Origin: Flavobacteriales bacterium
Lineage (GTDB): Bacteria > Bacteroidota > Bacteroidia > Flavobacteriales_F > PHOS-HE28
DNA: 64,000 nt
Direction of reading: 5' to 3'
Assembly (NCBI GenBank): GCA_016788485.1
Contig: JAEUSV010000014.1
Coordinates: 1 to 64,000, forward strand
Shown here: piece after piece, positions 18,051 to 26,401 of the stretch
How positions within the stretch are numbered: position 1 is the stretch's first letter
Layout of the letters: the number at the start of each line of letters is the position of its first letter
Notes under the pieces: model-generated
Told to the model about the DNA's origin: nothing
Seen by the model: the letters and a program-made list of their open reading frames with translations, nothing else
Databases searched by the model: none
Translations under genes and position numbers: made by a program

Positions 18051-20690
18051 ATGAGCCGTTGGATCCGGACCTTCCTGTTGCTGCTGGTGCTGGCCACCGG
18101 CGGCGCGGTGCATGCCACCCACAACCAGGCGGGCGAGATCCTGGTGTGCTACGTGGGCAACGTGCCCGGAGGCCTGCTCTACGAGGTCACGATCATCACG
18201 CACACCCGCACCAGCTCGCCGGCCGACCGCCCCGAGTTCCTCATCGACTGGGGTGATGGTTCGCCCATCGACACCATCGTGCGCGACAACATCATCTTCA
18301 ACGTGGCGCCCGACGTGCAGAAGAACTTCTACTCGGAGACGCACGTGTACCCGGGGCCCGGGGTGTACATCCTGCAGTACGAGGACCCCAACCGCATCGA
18401 GGGCGTGGTGAACATCCCCAACTCGGTGGACGTGCCCATCTGCGTGCAGACCCAGCTGGTGATCAGCGTGGCCGGCAACAACTGCTCGCCCGAGTTCCTG
18501 AACCCGCCGATCCAGAACGCGTGCCTGGGCCAGCCATGGTATCACAACCCCGGCGCCTACGACACCGACGGCGACAGCCTCTCCTTCGAGCCGCGCGTAT
18601 GCCTGGGCCTCAACTGCGCGCCGATCCCGGGCTACCTCTATCCCGACCAGGTGGGCGCCGGGGCCAACAACCAGTACAGCATCGATCCGGTCACCGGCAC
18701 CATCTCGTGGGTCTCGCCCCAGGTGCAGGGCATCTACAACATCGCCTTCGCCGTGCTCGAATGGCGCAAGGTGAACGGCGTGTGGGTGAACATCGGCTGG
18801 GTGATGCGCGACATGCAGGTGTTCGTGGGGCCCTGCAACAACCAGCCGCCCGACATCGCCGACCTGCAGGACACCTGCATCACCGCGGGCACGCAGCTGG
18901 TGGTGAACGTGAGCGCCACCGACCCCAACAGCACCCAGACCATCTCCCTCTCGGCCATCGGCGGCCCAATGGTGCTCACCACCAGCCCGTCCACCTTCCT
19001 CAGCTCGCCCGGCCTGGGCTCGGCCAGCGGGGTCTTCACCTGGAACACGGTGTGCGCCCACGTGCGCCAGCAGCCCTACCAGGTGCTCTTCAACGCGGAG
19101 GACAACGACAGCCCCGTTTCGCTCGAGGCCTTCGAGAGCATGTTCATCACCGTGGTGGCGCCCGCGCCGCTGAACCCGCAGGCCTCGCCCAACGGCGCGG
19201 TGATGGAGCTTTCGTGGGACCCCAGCATCTGCAGCAACGCCACCGGTTACCGGATCTACCGGCGCCAGGGCCTGTTCGGCTACGTCCCCGACAACTGCGA
19301 GCTCGGCGTGCCCGGCTACACCGGCTATTCCCTCATCGCCACGGTGAACGGGGTGAACAACACGAGCTACACGGACCAGTCGCTGGCCTTCGGGGTCACC
19401 TACTGCTACATGGTGGTGGCCGTGTTCCCCGACGGGGCGCAGAGCTACGCCAGCGTGGAGTTCTGCGCCATGCTCGAGCGCGAGGTGCCGATCATGACCA
19501 AGGTGAGCGTGGGCGTGACCGATGCGGCGGCGGGCGTGGACACCGTGCAATGGAGCAACGCCTGGGACCTCGACACGCTGCAGTATCCCGGCCCGTACAC
19601 GTTCAGGCTGTATCAGGGCGCGGGCTACAGTACGGCCAATACGCTCATCCACACCAGCGCGCCCTTCCCCTTCCTGCAGCACCCGGACACCACCTTCATC
19701 CAGAACGGGCTCAACACCGTGGCCACGCCCAACACCTACCGCGTGGAGCTCTTCTACACGAACAACGGCAACAGCACCCTCGTGGGTTCGGGTAACACGG
19801 CCTCGTCGGTGTTCCTTGTGCCTGACCCGAACGACGAGCAGATCACGCTCAACATCACCTACGACACGCCCTGGGTCAACGACACCTTCCAGGTGTTCCG
19901 CGACATCGGCGGGGTGTGGACGTTGATCGGCACCACCGACACCACCGTGTACGTGGACACCGCGCTGAACAACGGGCAGGAGTACTGCTACTACGTGGTG
20001 AGCTACGGTGCGTACAGCGACCCGGCGATCGTTTCGCCGCTGGCCAACTGGAGCCAGGAGGTGTGCGCCACGCCCGTGGACCTCACGCCGCCCTGCCCGC
20101 CCACGCTCACGCTCGACAACGATTGCGAGACGCCGCTCAACACCCTCACCTGGAACAACCCCAACGCGAGCTGCGCGGACGACACCTACCGCTACAACAT
20201 CTACTTCACCGATTCGCTGGGCGGCCCGCTCACCCTCATCGCCACCCTGGTCGGTGCCGAGAACACCACCTTCACGCACACCGACGGGCTCTCCGTGGCG
20301 GGCTGTTACGCCATCACGGCGATCGACACCGTGGGCAACGAGAGCGCCTTCACCAACATCGTGTGCGGCGACAACTGTCCGGAGTACACGCTGCCCAACG
20401 TCTTCAGCCCCAACAACGACGGCAAGAACGACCGCTTCATCCCCTTCCCGTACCGCGGCGTGCGCCTCGTCGACCTCAAGGTCTTCAACCGCTGGGGCAG
20501 CATGATCTTCAGCACCGACGACCCCGACATCCTGTGGGACGGCACGAGCCAGCAGACCGGCAGCCTGGCGCCGGAGGGCGTGTACTTCTACACCTGCCTG
20601 GTGACCTTCGAGCGCTTGAACGGCGACGAGGTGGTGCAGCTGAAGGGCTACGTGCACCTGTTGCGCGACACCAAGAGCGGCGTCAACTGA
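18051..20690 (+). CDS. Large secreted protein with fibronectin-III-like repeats and T9SS type B (gliding-motility) C-terminal domain
   Basis: The 879-residue protein has a signal peptide (residues 1-21, ending VHA) and a PKD-like start (HNQAGEILVCYV, FLIDWGDGSP). Ig/PKD-like domains follow with a recurrent DTCITAGTQLVVNVSATDPN motif, then several fibronectin-III-like modules with a YRIYR core (for example near 390 and 500). The C-terminal ~85 residues (LPNVFSPNNDGKNDRF, FNRWGSMIF, LKGYVHLLRD) are a type B gliding-motility-associated domain, a T9SS signal for surface display. Function is likely adhesive or structural (inference). Its stop codon overlaps the ribE start (TGATG). Confidence 0.85.
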   Translation: MSRWIRTFLLLLVLATGGAVHATHNQAGEILVCYVGNVPGGLLYEVTIITHTRTSSPADRPEFLIDWGDGSPIDTIVRDNIIFNVAPDVQKNFYSETHVYPGPGVYILQYEDPNRIEGVVNIPNSVDVPICVQTQLVISVAGNNCSPEFLNPPIQNACLGQPWYHNPGAYDTDGDSLSFEPRVCLGLNCAPIPGYLYPDQVGAGANNQYSIDPVTGTISWVSPQVQGIYNIAFAVLEWRKVNGVWVNIGWVMRDMQVFVGPCNNQPPDIADLQDTCITAGTQLVVNVSATDPNSTQTISLSAIGGPMVLTTSPSTFLSSPGLGSASGVFTWNTVCAHVRQQPYQVLFNAEDNDSPVSLEAFESMFITVVAPAPLNPQASPNGAVMELSWDPSICSNATGYRIYRRQGLFGYVPDNCELGVPGYTGYSLIATVNGVNNTSYTDQSLAFGVTYCYMVVAVFPDGAQSYASVEFCAMLEREVPIMTKVSVGVTDAAAGVDTVQWSNAWDLDTLQYPGPYTFRLYQGAGYSTANTLIHTSAPFPFLQHPDTTFIQNGLNTVATPNTYRVELFYTNNGNSTLVGSGNTASSVFLVPDPNDEQITLNITYDTPWVNDTFQVFRDIGGVWTLIGTTDTTVYVDTALNNGQEYCYYVVSYGAYSDPAIVSPLANWSQEVCATPVDLTPPCPPTLTLDNDCETPLNTLTWNNPNASCADDTYRYNIYFTDSLGGPLTLIATLVGAENTTFTHTDGLSVAGCYAITAIDTVGNESAFTNIVCGDNCPEYTLPNVFSPNNDGKNDRFIPFPYRGVRLVDLKVFNRWGSMIFSTDDPDILWDGTSQQTGSLAPEGVYFYTCLVTFERLNGDEVVQLKGYVHLLRDTKSGVN

Positions 20691-21271
20691 TGTTCACCGG
20701 GATCGTGGAGGAAGTGGGCGAGGTGGTGGCGGTGAGCGACCACGGTACCAACCGCGACCTGGTGATCGCGGCGCGCATGACGCCCGAGCTGCGTATCGAC
20801 CAGAGCGTGTCGCACAACGGCGCCTGCCTCACCGTGGTGGGCATTGATGGCGGTACGTACCGCGTGACGGCGGTGAAGGAGACGCTGGAGCGCACCAACC
20901 TCGGCGACCTGCACGCGGGCCACGGCGTGAACCTGGAGCGTAGCCTGCGCATCGGCGATCGCCTTGACGGTCACATGGTGCAGGGCCACGTGGACACCGT
21001 GACGGAATGCCTGCAGGTCGATGACCTCGGTGGAAGCTGGCGATACGTGTTCCGACTACCCGCGCAGAAGCACCTGCTGGTGCACAAGGGCAGCATTTGC
21101 CTCAACGGGGTCAGCCTCACCATCGCGGAGCTGCACGCCGACCGCTTCGCCGTGGCCATCATTCCCTATACGCATGAGCACACCACTTTCCACACGCTCA
21201 AGGCCGGCCACCGCGTGAACGTGGAGCTCGATGTATTGGGGAAGTACGTGGAGCGGATGCTCCAGCGCTGA
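20690..21271 (+). CDS. ribE: Riboflavin synthase, alpha subunit
   Basis: Riboflavin synthase dismutates two 6,7-dimethyl-8-ribityllumazine molecules to riboflavin. The 193-residue protein has two lumazine-binding repeats: the N-terminal one with MFTGIVEEVGEV and VSHNGACLTVVG, and a second with GHMVQGHVDTV and GSICLNGVSLTI. It is translationally coupled to the secreted protein before it (ATG overlaps the TGA), an unexpected pairing of a surface protein with a vitamin enzyme. Its stop codon directly abuts the stop of the convergent M1 peptidase. Confidence 0.95.
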   Translation: MFTGIVEEVGEVVAVSDHGTNRDLVIAARMTPELRIDQSVSHNGACLTVVGIDGGTYRVTAVKETLERTNLGDLHAGHGVNLERSLRIGDRLDGHMVQGHVDTVTECLQVDDLGGSWRYVFRLPAQKHLLVHKGSICLNGVSLTIAELHADRFAVAIIPYTHEHTTFHTLKAGHRVNVELDVLGKYVERMLQR

Positions 21272-23191
21272 TCAGTCCTTCACGAAACGCTTGGTCCAGC
21301 TGCGCCGGTCATCGCGCAGCTCGAGCAGGTAGGCGCCTTGCGCCAGGTCGCTCACGTCCACATCGCCGCTGCCCTGCGGAAGGGTGAAGGTGCGCACCAC
21401 GCGGCCATAGGCATCGAGCACGCGGGCCTGGAGCCGTGCGGTGGAGGCGGGCACCCGCACGGTGAGCGCATTGGCGGCCGGGTTCGGGAACAGCACCACC
21501 TCCGCATCGGCCGCGGCCAGCTCGTTCACGCGCGTCACGATGTTCTGCCCGCTGATCAGCCACAGGTCGGGGTCCAGGACGGCACTGTCCGCCTGGAAGG
21601 GCAGGTTGAAGCTGAAGATCTCGCCGTTGGTGGTGTTGTCGAGCACGATGAGCGTGTCGGTGTTCGCGTTCTTGAACAGCACGGGCACGGGCAGTTCGAA
21701 GAAGGGCACGCTGGGGTGCGAGGGGCTCTGGTACAGCGTGAGGTCCACGTTGCCGTTGGCGTCCTGGCTCCACGGCAGGGTGTAGGTGGGGAAGCCCTCG
21801 CCGGTGTACCAGTCGGCCATGAAGCCATCGAGGTCCTTGCCGCTGGCGGCCTCCAGGTGGTCCTGCAGCTGGTGGGTGAGCGCGCTGCCGTAGGCGATGT
21901 CGGGGTCGTTGAGGTAGTTGCCCACACCGGCGAACCAGGCGCTGTCGCCGCACACCCAGCGCAGCATGTGCAGCACCATGGCGCCCTTGGCGTAGCTCAG
22001 CCTGCCGTTGAAGATGCGTCCGACGCTGGTGGTGTCGGGCACGTACACGCTGCCGTCGGGCTGGCTGATCACGGTGTTGATGCGGCCCCGCTTGAACGGG
22101 TACCAATACTGCGGCACTAGGAACTCGTAGCACAGGCCGCTGAGGTAGGTGGCGAAGCCCTCGTTGAGCCAGATGTCGTGCCAGCTGCCGCAGGTGACCT
22201 TGTCGCCGAACCACTGGTGCGCCAGTTCGTGGGCCATCAGCTCGTAGCTCCAGCCTCCCATGAAGGTCATCGTCTGGTGCTCCATGCCACCGCCCCAGCC
22301 GAAGCGCGCATGGCCGTACTTCTCGTCGGCGAAGGGGTACAGGCCGAACAGGTCGCTGAACAGCTGCATCTGCGAGGCGCACTGCGCGGTGATGTTCTGC
22401 GCGTCCTGCACCTCCTCGGGCCACACGTAGTTGAGGATGGGGATGGTGTCGTTGCCGATGACGCAGAGGTCGGTGTAGGCGTGGTAGTTGGTGACGGCGG
22501 TGGCCACCAGGTAGTGCGCGATGGGGTGGCGGTGCTTCCAATGGTAGGTCACCTGCGCGTTGCCGGGGATGCTGTCCACCAGGAGCCCATTGCCCGCGGC
22601 GCGGTTGCCGTAGGGCACGGAGATGAAGAGGTCGATCGAGTCGGCCTTGTCGAAGAGGTCCTCCTTGCAGGGCCACCAGTCGCTCGCGCCGTACGGCTCG
22701 CTCAAGGTCCACAGCATGGGCGTTCCGTTGTGGCTGCCGGTCTCGAACGAACCGAAGCCGGAAGTGGGCGGCACGCCGTCATAGTTCACGGTGATCGAAT
22801 CGGCGGTGCCGGCGGCGAAGGTGCCGGGCAGCACCACGCCCAGTCGTTCACCGGCATGGACGAAGGGCAGCGGTGCTCCGTTCCGGTCCACGCTGTACAC
22901 GGTGAGGGAGTCGCTGAGGTCGAGCCACAGCGTGTCGAGGTCGGCGGTGGTGGTGAAATGGGTGGTCACCGAGCCGCTGATGGCGCGCACGACCGGATCG
23001 AGGTCCCAGGCGCATCGGAGGTAGGTGACGTCGAACCCGCGCGTGGGCGGACCGGCCAGGCTGCGCAGCATCAGGCCGGTATGGCCCTGGCGTTCGGCGT
23101 GGACCACCTCGTCGAGCACGGCATGGTCGTAGACGAGCTGGGCGGTGCCTGAAAGGCCGGCCAGCAAGGGGAGCAGGGCAAGGAAGCGCAT
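21272..23191 (-). CDS. Secreted M1-family (aminopeptidase N-like) metallopeptidase with T9SS type A domain
   Basis: A zinc peptidase of 639 residues exported by a signal peptide (residues 1-18, ending GTAQ). It has the M1 exopeptidase-like motif GGGMEH (about residues 300-305) and the zinc site HELAH at 321-325 with the third ligand Glu344 in LNEGF, exactly the HEXXH-X18-E spacing. The C-terminal ~75 residues (VLFPNPAANALTVRVP to TKRFVKD) are a T9SS sorting domain, so it acts outside the cell, probably on peptides. The ATG at 23191 is preferred to the in-frame GTG one codon earlier. Confidence 0.93.
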   Translation of the reverse strand: MRFLALLPLLAGLSGTAQLVYDHAVLDEVVHAERQGHTGLMLRSLAGPPTRGFDVTYLRCAWDLDPVVRAISGSVTTHFTTTADLDTLWLDLSDSLTVYSVDRNGAPLPFVHAGERLGVVLPGTFAAGTADSITVNYDGVPPTSGFGSFETGSHNGTPMLWTLSEPYGASDWWPCKEDLFDKADSIDLFISVPYGNRAAGNGLLVDSIPGNAQVTYHWKHRHPIAHYLVATAVTNYHAYTDLCVIGNDTIPILNYVWPEEVQDAQNITAQCASQMQLFSDLFGLYPFADEKYGHARFGWGGGMEHQTMTFMGGWSYELMAHELAHQWFGDKVTCGSWHDIWLNEGFATYLSGLCYEFLVPQYWYPFKRGRINTVISQPDGSVYVPDTTSVGRIFNGRLSYAKGAMVLHMLRWVCGDSAWFAGVGNYLNDPDIAYGSALTHQLQDHLEAASGKDLDGFMADWYTGEGFPTYTLPWSQDANGNVDLTLYQSPSHPSVPFFELPVPVLFKNANTDTLIVLDNTTNGEIFSFNLPFQADSAVLDPDLWLISGQNIVTRVNELAAADAEVVLFPNPAANALTVRVPASTARLQARVLDAYGRVVRTFTLPQGSGDVDVSDLAQGAYLLELRDDRRSWTKRFVKD

Positions 23192-23196
23192 CACCG

Positions 23197-23204
23197 TAAA
23201 GGTA
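23197..23204 (-). promoter_or_regulatory. TAnnTTTG-class promoter (TACCTTTA) for the M1 peptidase
   Basis: A seven-of-eight match on the minus strand ends 5 nt before the ATG at 23191, implying a leaderless transcript. It lies between metF and the peptidase, so the peptidase need not depend on metF transcription. Confidence 0.45.
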
Positions 23205-23225
23205 CGGTGGCGTGGGGCGGGCGGA

Positions 23226-24179
23226 TCAGCGCACGGCGCGCAGGATGGCCTGCACGGCCTCGCTGCGTCCCATGGTGTAGAAGTGCAGGCAGGGCACGCC
23301 GCGGGCGGTGAGCTCGCGCGCCTGGGTGATGCCCCATTCGATGCCCACCTGTTTCACCTCCTCGTCGGTGCGGCACTTGGCCAGCTCGTTGCTGAAGGCC
23401 ACGGGCAGGTCGAGGTGGAAGGTCTTCGGGATGAAGGCGATGTGCTTGCGCGTGGTGAGGGGCTTCATGCCGGGGATGATGGGCACGGTGATGCCCTCGG
23501 CCCGGCAGCGGTCCACGAACTCGAAGTACTTCGTGTTGTCGAAGAACATCTGGGTCACCAGGTACTCGGCACCAGCGTCGACCTTGCGTTTCAGGTAGGC
23601 GATGTCGGTGCTGAGGTTGAGGGCCTCGGGGTGCTTCTCGGGGTAGCAGGCGGCGCCGACACAGAGGTCGGTGGGCGCGGCCTCCTCCTCCTCCTCGTGC
23701 AGGTACTTGCCCCTGTTGAGGCCGGCGATCTGCCTGATGAGGTCCTCTGCATGCGCATGGCCGTCGCGCTCGGGGATGAACTGTGCCTCGCCCTTGGTGG
23801 CATCGCCGCGCAGGGCGAGCACGTTGTCGATGCCCAGGAAGTTCAGCTCGATCAGCGCGTCCTCGGTGTCCTCCTTGCTGAAGCCGCCACAGATCAGGTG
23901 GGGCACCGTGTCGATGTTGTACTTGGCCTTGATCATGGCGCAGATGCCCACGGTGCCGGGGCGCTTGCGCACGCGGATCTTCTGCAGCAGGCCGTGACCG
24001 CGCTCCTTGTACACCACCTCCTCGCGGTGGTAGGTGACGTTGATGAAGCTCGGCTTGAACTCGAGCAGCGGGTCGATGGCCGCGTAGATGGAACGGATGT
24101 CCTTGCCCTTCAGTGGGGGAAGCAGCTCGAAGGACAGCAGCGTGCCTTTGGCCTGGCGGAGGTGGTCGATGACCTTCAT
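23226..24179 (-). CDS. metF: Methylenetetrahydrofolate reductase
   Basis: MetF reduces 5,10-methylene-THF to 5-methyl-THF with FAD and NAD(P)H, supplying methyl groups for methionine. The 317-residue TIM-barrel protein has SFELLPPLKGKD near the N-terminus with the catalytic Glu, FINVTYHREE, the FAD-binding LALRGDATKGE segment and VTQMFFDNTKYFEFV. A TATCTTCG promoter lies 8 nt before the ATG. Confidence 0.95.
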   Translation of the reverse strand: MKVIDHLRQAKGTLLSFELLPPLKGKDIRSIYAAIDPLLEFKPSFINVTYHREEVVYKERGHGLLQKIRVRKRPGTVGICAMIKAKYNIDTVPHLICGGFSKEDTEDALIELNFLGIDNVLALRGDATKGEAQFIPERDGHAHAEDLIRQIAGLNRGKYLHEEEEEAAPTDLCVGAACYPEKHPEALNLSTDIAYLKRKVDAGAEYLVTQMFFDNTKYFEFVDRCRAEGITVPIIPGMKPLTTRKHIAFIPKTFHLDLPVAFSNELAKCRTDEEVKQVGIEWGITQARELTARGVPCLHFYTMGRSEAVQAILRAVR

Positions 24180-24187
24180 GGAGCGCG

Positions 24188-24195
24188 CGAAGATA
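24188..24195 (-). promoter_or_regulatory. TAnnTTTG-class promoter (TATCTTCG) for metF
   Basis: Identical to the pepA element and ending 8 nt before the metF ATG, consistent with a nearly leaderless transcript. Confidence 0.5.
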
Positions 24196-24236
24196 GCCGA
24201 AGGCCTCGTGCGTTCCGGACGGTCGGTGGCGCCGTT

Positions 24237-26369
24237 CTAGCGCAGCAGGGTCACAGCGCCGGCGTACTCCTTGCCGTCCACGTAGAGCACGTAGTAGTAC
24301 GTGCCGTCGCTCACGCCGTTGGCCTGCCAGGTGTTCTTGTAGTTCGCACTGGAGTAGATCTCGTTGCCCCAGCGGTTGAACACGCTCAGCTCGGCGTTCG
24401 GGTAGTACTCCAGCCCGGTGAACTCCAACCGGTCGTTCAAGCCGTCACCGTTCGGGCTGAACACGTTCGGCACGAAGATCTCGGTGGGCTTCACGAGCTG
24501 GTCGTAGGTATAGCTGTCGGTGCAGCCATCGGCGGTGGTCACCGTGAGGGTGACGGGGTACACACCGGGCTGCGCGAATGCGGTGGCATAGGTGGTGCCG
24601 CTGCCCTGGAGGGTTCCGGCCAGGCTCCAGTCCCACGCCGTGATCACCGCGCCATTGGGGTTGGAACCGTCGGTGTAGAGCACCGCGGTGCCCGGGAACA
24701 CGGCGCCCGAGGGTGAGCCGGTGAAGAAGGCATCGGGTGCGGGCGCGGTGAGCACGTTCACCGGTGCGCTGGTGCCCGTGCAGCCTTCCGCATCGGTCAC
24801 CGTCACGGTGTAGGTGCCCGTGCTCACGGTGGTCGTGGCGCCGGTCTCCCCGTTGCTCCAGGCATAGCTCACATAGCCGCTGTCCACACCGAGCACGGTT
24901 GGCGCGCCGCCGCAGTTGAACAACACGCCGGTGATGGTGGGCGCGGGCGGCGGCACCTCCGTCACCGTCACCGTGTTCGAGCCGAAGGTGCAGTAGCCGG
25001 CCGTGACCTCGACACTGTAGGTGCCCGCGCTCACCAGCACGCTGTTGCCGTTGTACCCATTGCTCCACACGTAGCTATCATACAGGGGCGGAACGGTGAG
25101 CACAGCGCCGAGGTTGGAGCACACCACGGTATCGCCCGTGATCACCGGCGGCGGGAGCGTGGTGTAGAACACGTCCACCACGATGTCGATGGTGGTGGTG
25201 AGCGGCGGCGTGCCGTTGTCCGTGGCGGTGAAGGTGATGGTGTGCAGGCCCTGGTCGGCGACGGTGGGCGTGAACTGGCCCTGGACCAGCACGTTGGTGC
25301 CGCCGCTGGTGTTGACCACCTCGCTGTAACCGGGAAGCGTGGTGGCCGTGGAACTGGCCACGATGGTCTGGTTCTGTTCCGGCGCCAGGAAGTTCATCTC
25401 GATGTCGACCAGCTGTCCGGTGCACACCTTCACCGTATCGCAGAGGAAGGTGCTGCTGGCGATGGGCGGGATGTTCTGCGTGCTCACGGAGGTGGTGAAC
25501 ACGAAGTTCTGGTTGTCGAGCCAGTCGATGCCGTCCGCCGCACCGAAGGGTCCGTCGTAGGCGGAGCCCGGGGCGTCGAACGTGCCGAACTGGATGTAGT
25601 CGACCGCGTTGCCGCGGTTGGCGCCCACCACGGCGGGGGTGCCCCCGAAGCCGTTGACGCCCCCGGAGGCTGAACCGGTGGTCCAGTCCATGTTCTTGTA
25701 ACAGAAGCTCACGTTCTTGCCCACGCCGATCACAGGGTCGGTACCGTCGGTGATGATCAGCTGGAACGAGTTCTTCTTGTCGGTCTGCTGGGCGAAGTAG
25801 CCCACGTCCACCCAGTTCACGTAGAGCGCCGTGGGGGTCACCTTGTACAGGACCTCACCGCCGTTCAGCCCCAGCCCGTCATCACCGCGCGTGTCCACAT
25901 CGGCCCAGAACGGCGCCACCATGATGAACTGGTTGTTCGGGAACGGCGTGGCCGAGAAGGTGCCATAGGGGTTCTGGAACGAGATGTTGCCGTTGTTGTT
26001 GATGTACAACGTGTTGTACTGGTCGCCGTATAGGTTGAACTGGAAGGGGATGATGATGGCCGCCGAGGACAGGTCGTCGTTCGGCGACATGGCGGAGAGA
26101 TAGGACGAGTCCGGCTCGATCCAGCAGTTGCAGTCGCCGTTCACGCCGCCGCCCTTGGGCACGCCGATGTGGCGGCCGATGGGTGCCTGTTGCACCGACG
26201 GTCGGATGGGTCGCTGCATCGGACGATCGACCGTGAAGGACGCGGGCAGGGTGCCGGCGGCTTTCATCTGGTCGTACTGGGCGGGGGTGAGCGTGACGGT
26301 CTGCGAACGGGCCGGGAGCGCGGCCAGCAGGGTCACCATGGCCATCGCCATGATACGTGTATGCAACAT
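24237..26369 (-). CDS. Secreted NIDO-domain protein with Ig/PKD modules and T9SS type B domain (paralogue 2)
   Basis: The 710-residue protein has a signal peptide (about residues 1-23, ending RSQ) and an N-terminal block (about 50-310) with a nidogen-like NIDO domain: LYINNNGNISF, VAPFWADVDTRG, YKVTPTALYVNWVDVGYF, VDYIQFGTFDAPG. Ig-like and PKD modules (about 310-620) follow with YVWSNGYNG and YAWSNGETG repeats. The type B T9SS domain occupies ~625-710 (VPNVFSPNGDGLNDR, FNRWGNEIY). Its N-terminal half closely matches the gene before it, a tandem duplicate. It is the last gene of an operon headed by an ECF sigma factor, 32 nt after its paralogue. Surface adhesion is a guess. Confidence 0.85.
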   Translation of the reverse strand: MLHTRIMAMAMVTLLAALPARSQTVTLTPAQYDQMKAAGTLPASFTVDRPMQRPIRPSVQQAPIGRHIGVPKGGGVNGDCNCWIEPDSSYLSAMSPNDDLSSAAIIIPFQFNLYGDQYNTLYINNNGNISFQNPYGTFSATPFPNNQFIMVAPFWADVDTRGDDGLGLNGGEVLYKVTPTALYVNWVDVGYFAQQTDKKNSFQLIITDGTDPVIGVGKNVSFCYKNMDWTTGSASGGVNGFGGTPAVVGANRGNAVDYIQFGTFDAPGSAYDGPFGAADGIDWLDNQNFVFTTSVSTQNIPPIASSTFLCDTVKVCTGQLVDIEMNFLAPEQNQTIVASSTATTLPGYSEVVNTSGGTNVLVQGQFTPTVADQGLHTITFTATDNGTPPLTTTIDIVVDVFYTTLPPPVITGDTVVCSNLGAVLTVPPLYDSYVWSNGYNGNSVLVSAGTYSVEVTAGYCTFGSNTVTVTEVPPPAPTITGVLFNCGGAPTVLGVDSGYVSYAWSNGETGATTTVSTGTYTVTVTDAEGCTGTSAPVNVLTAPAPDAFFTGSPSGAVFPGTAVLYTDGSNPNGAVITAWDWSLAGTLQGSGTTYATAFAQPGVYPVTLTVTTADGCTDSYTYDQLVKPTEIFVPNVFSPNGDGLNDRLEFTGLEYYPNAELSVFNRWGNEIYSSANYKNTWQANGVSDGTYYYVLYVDGKEYAGAVTLLR

Positions 26370-26401
26370 GTTCAACCGTTATCGGCGTGTGGATGGAGCG
26401 T

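Noticed and set aside
17850-20657. Long open reading frames antisense to real genes, such as 17850-20657 (-), 6280-8307 (-), 26357-28378 (+), 42774-44717 (+) and 46198-48333 (-)
   Set aside because: They mirror recognisable proteins on the other strand, have low-complexity Ala/Gly/Arg/His/Val-rich translations and no family motifs. High GC content makes stop codons rare in these frames.
25697-25702. TGTAAC inside the NIDO paralogue 2 gene
   Set aside because: It is within a coding region on the opposite strand and no CGTC lies 16-17 nt downstream.
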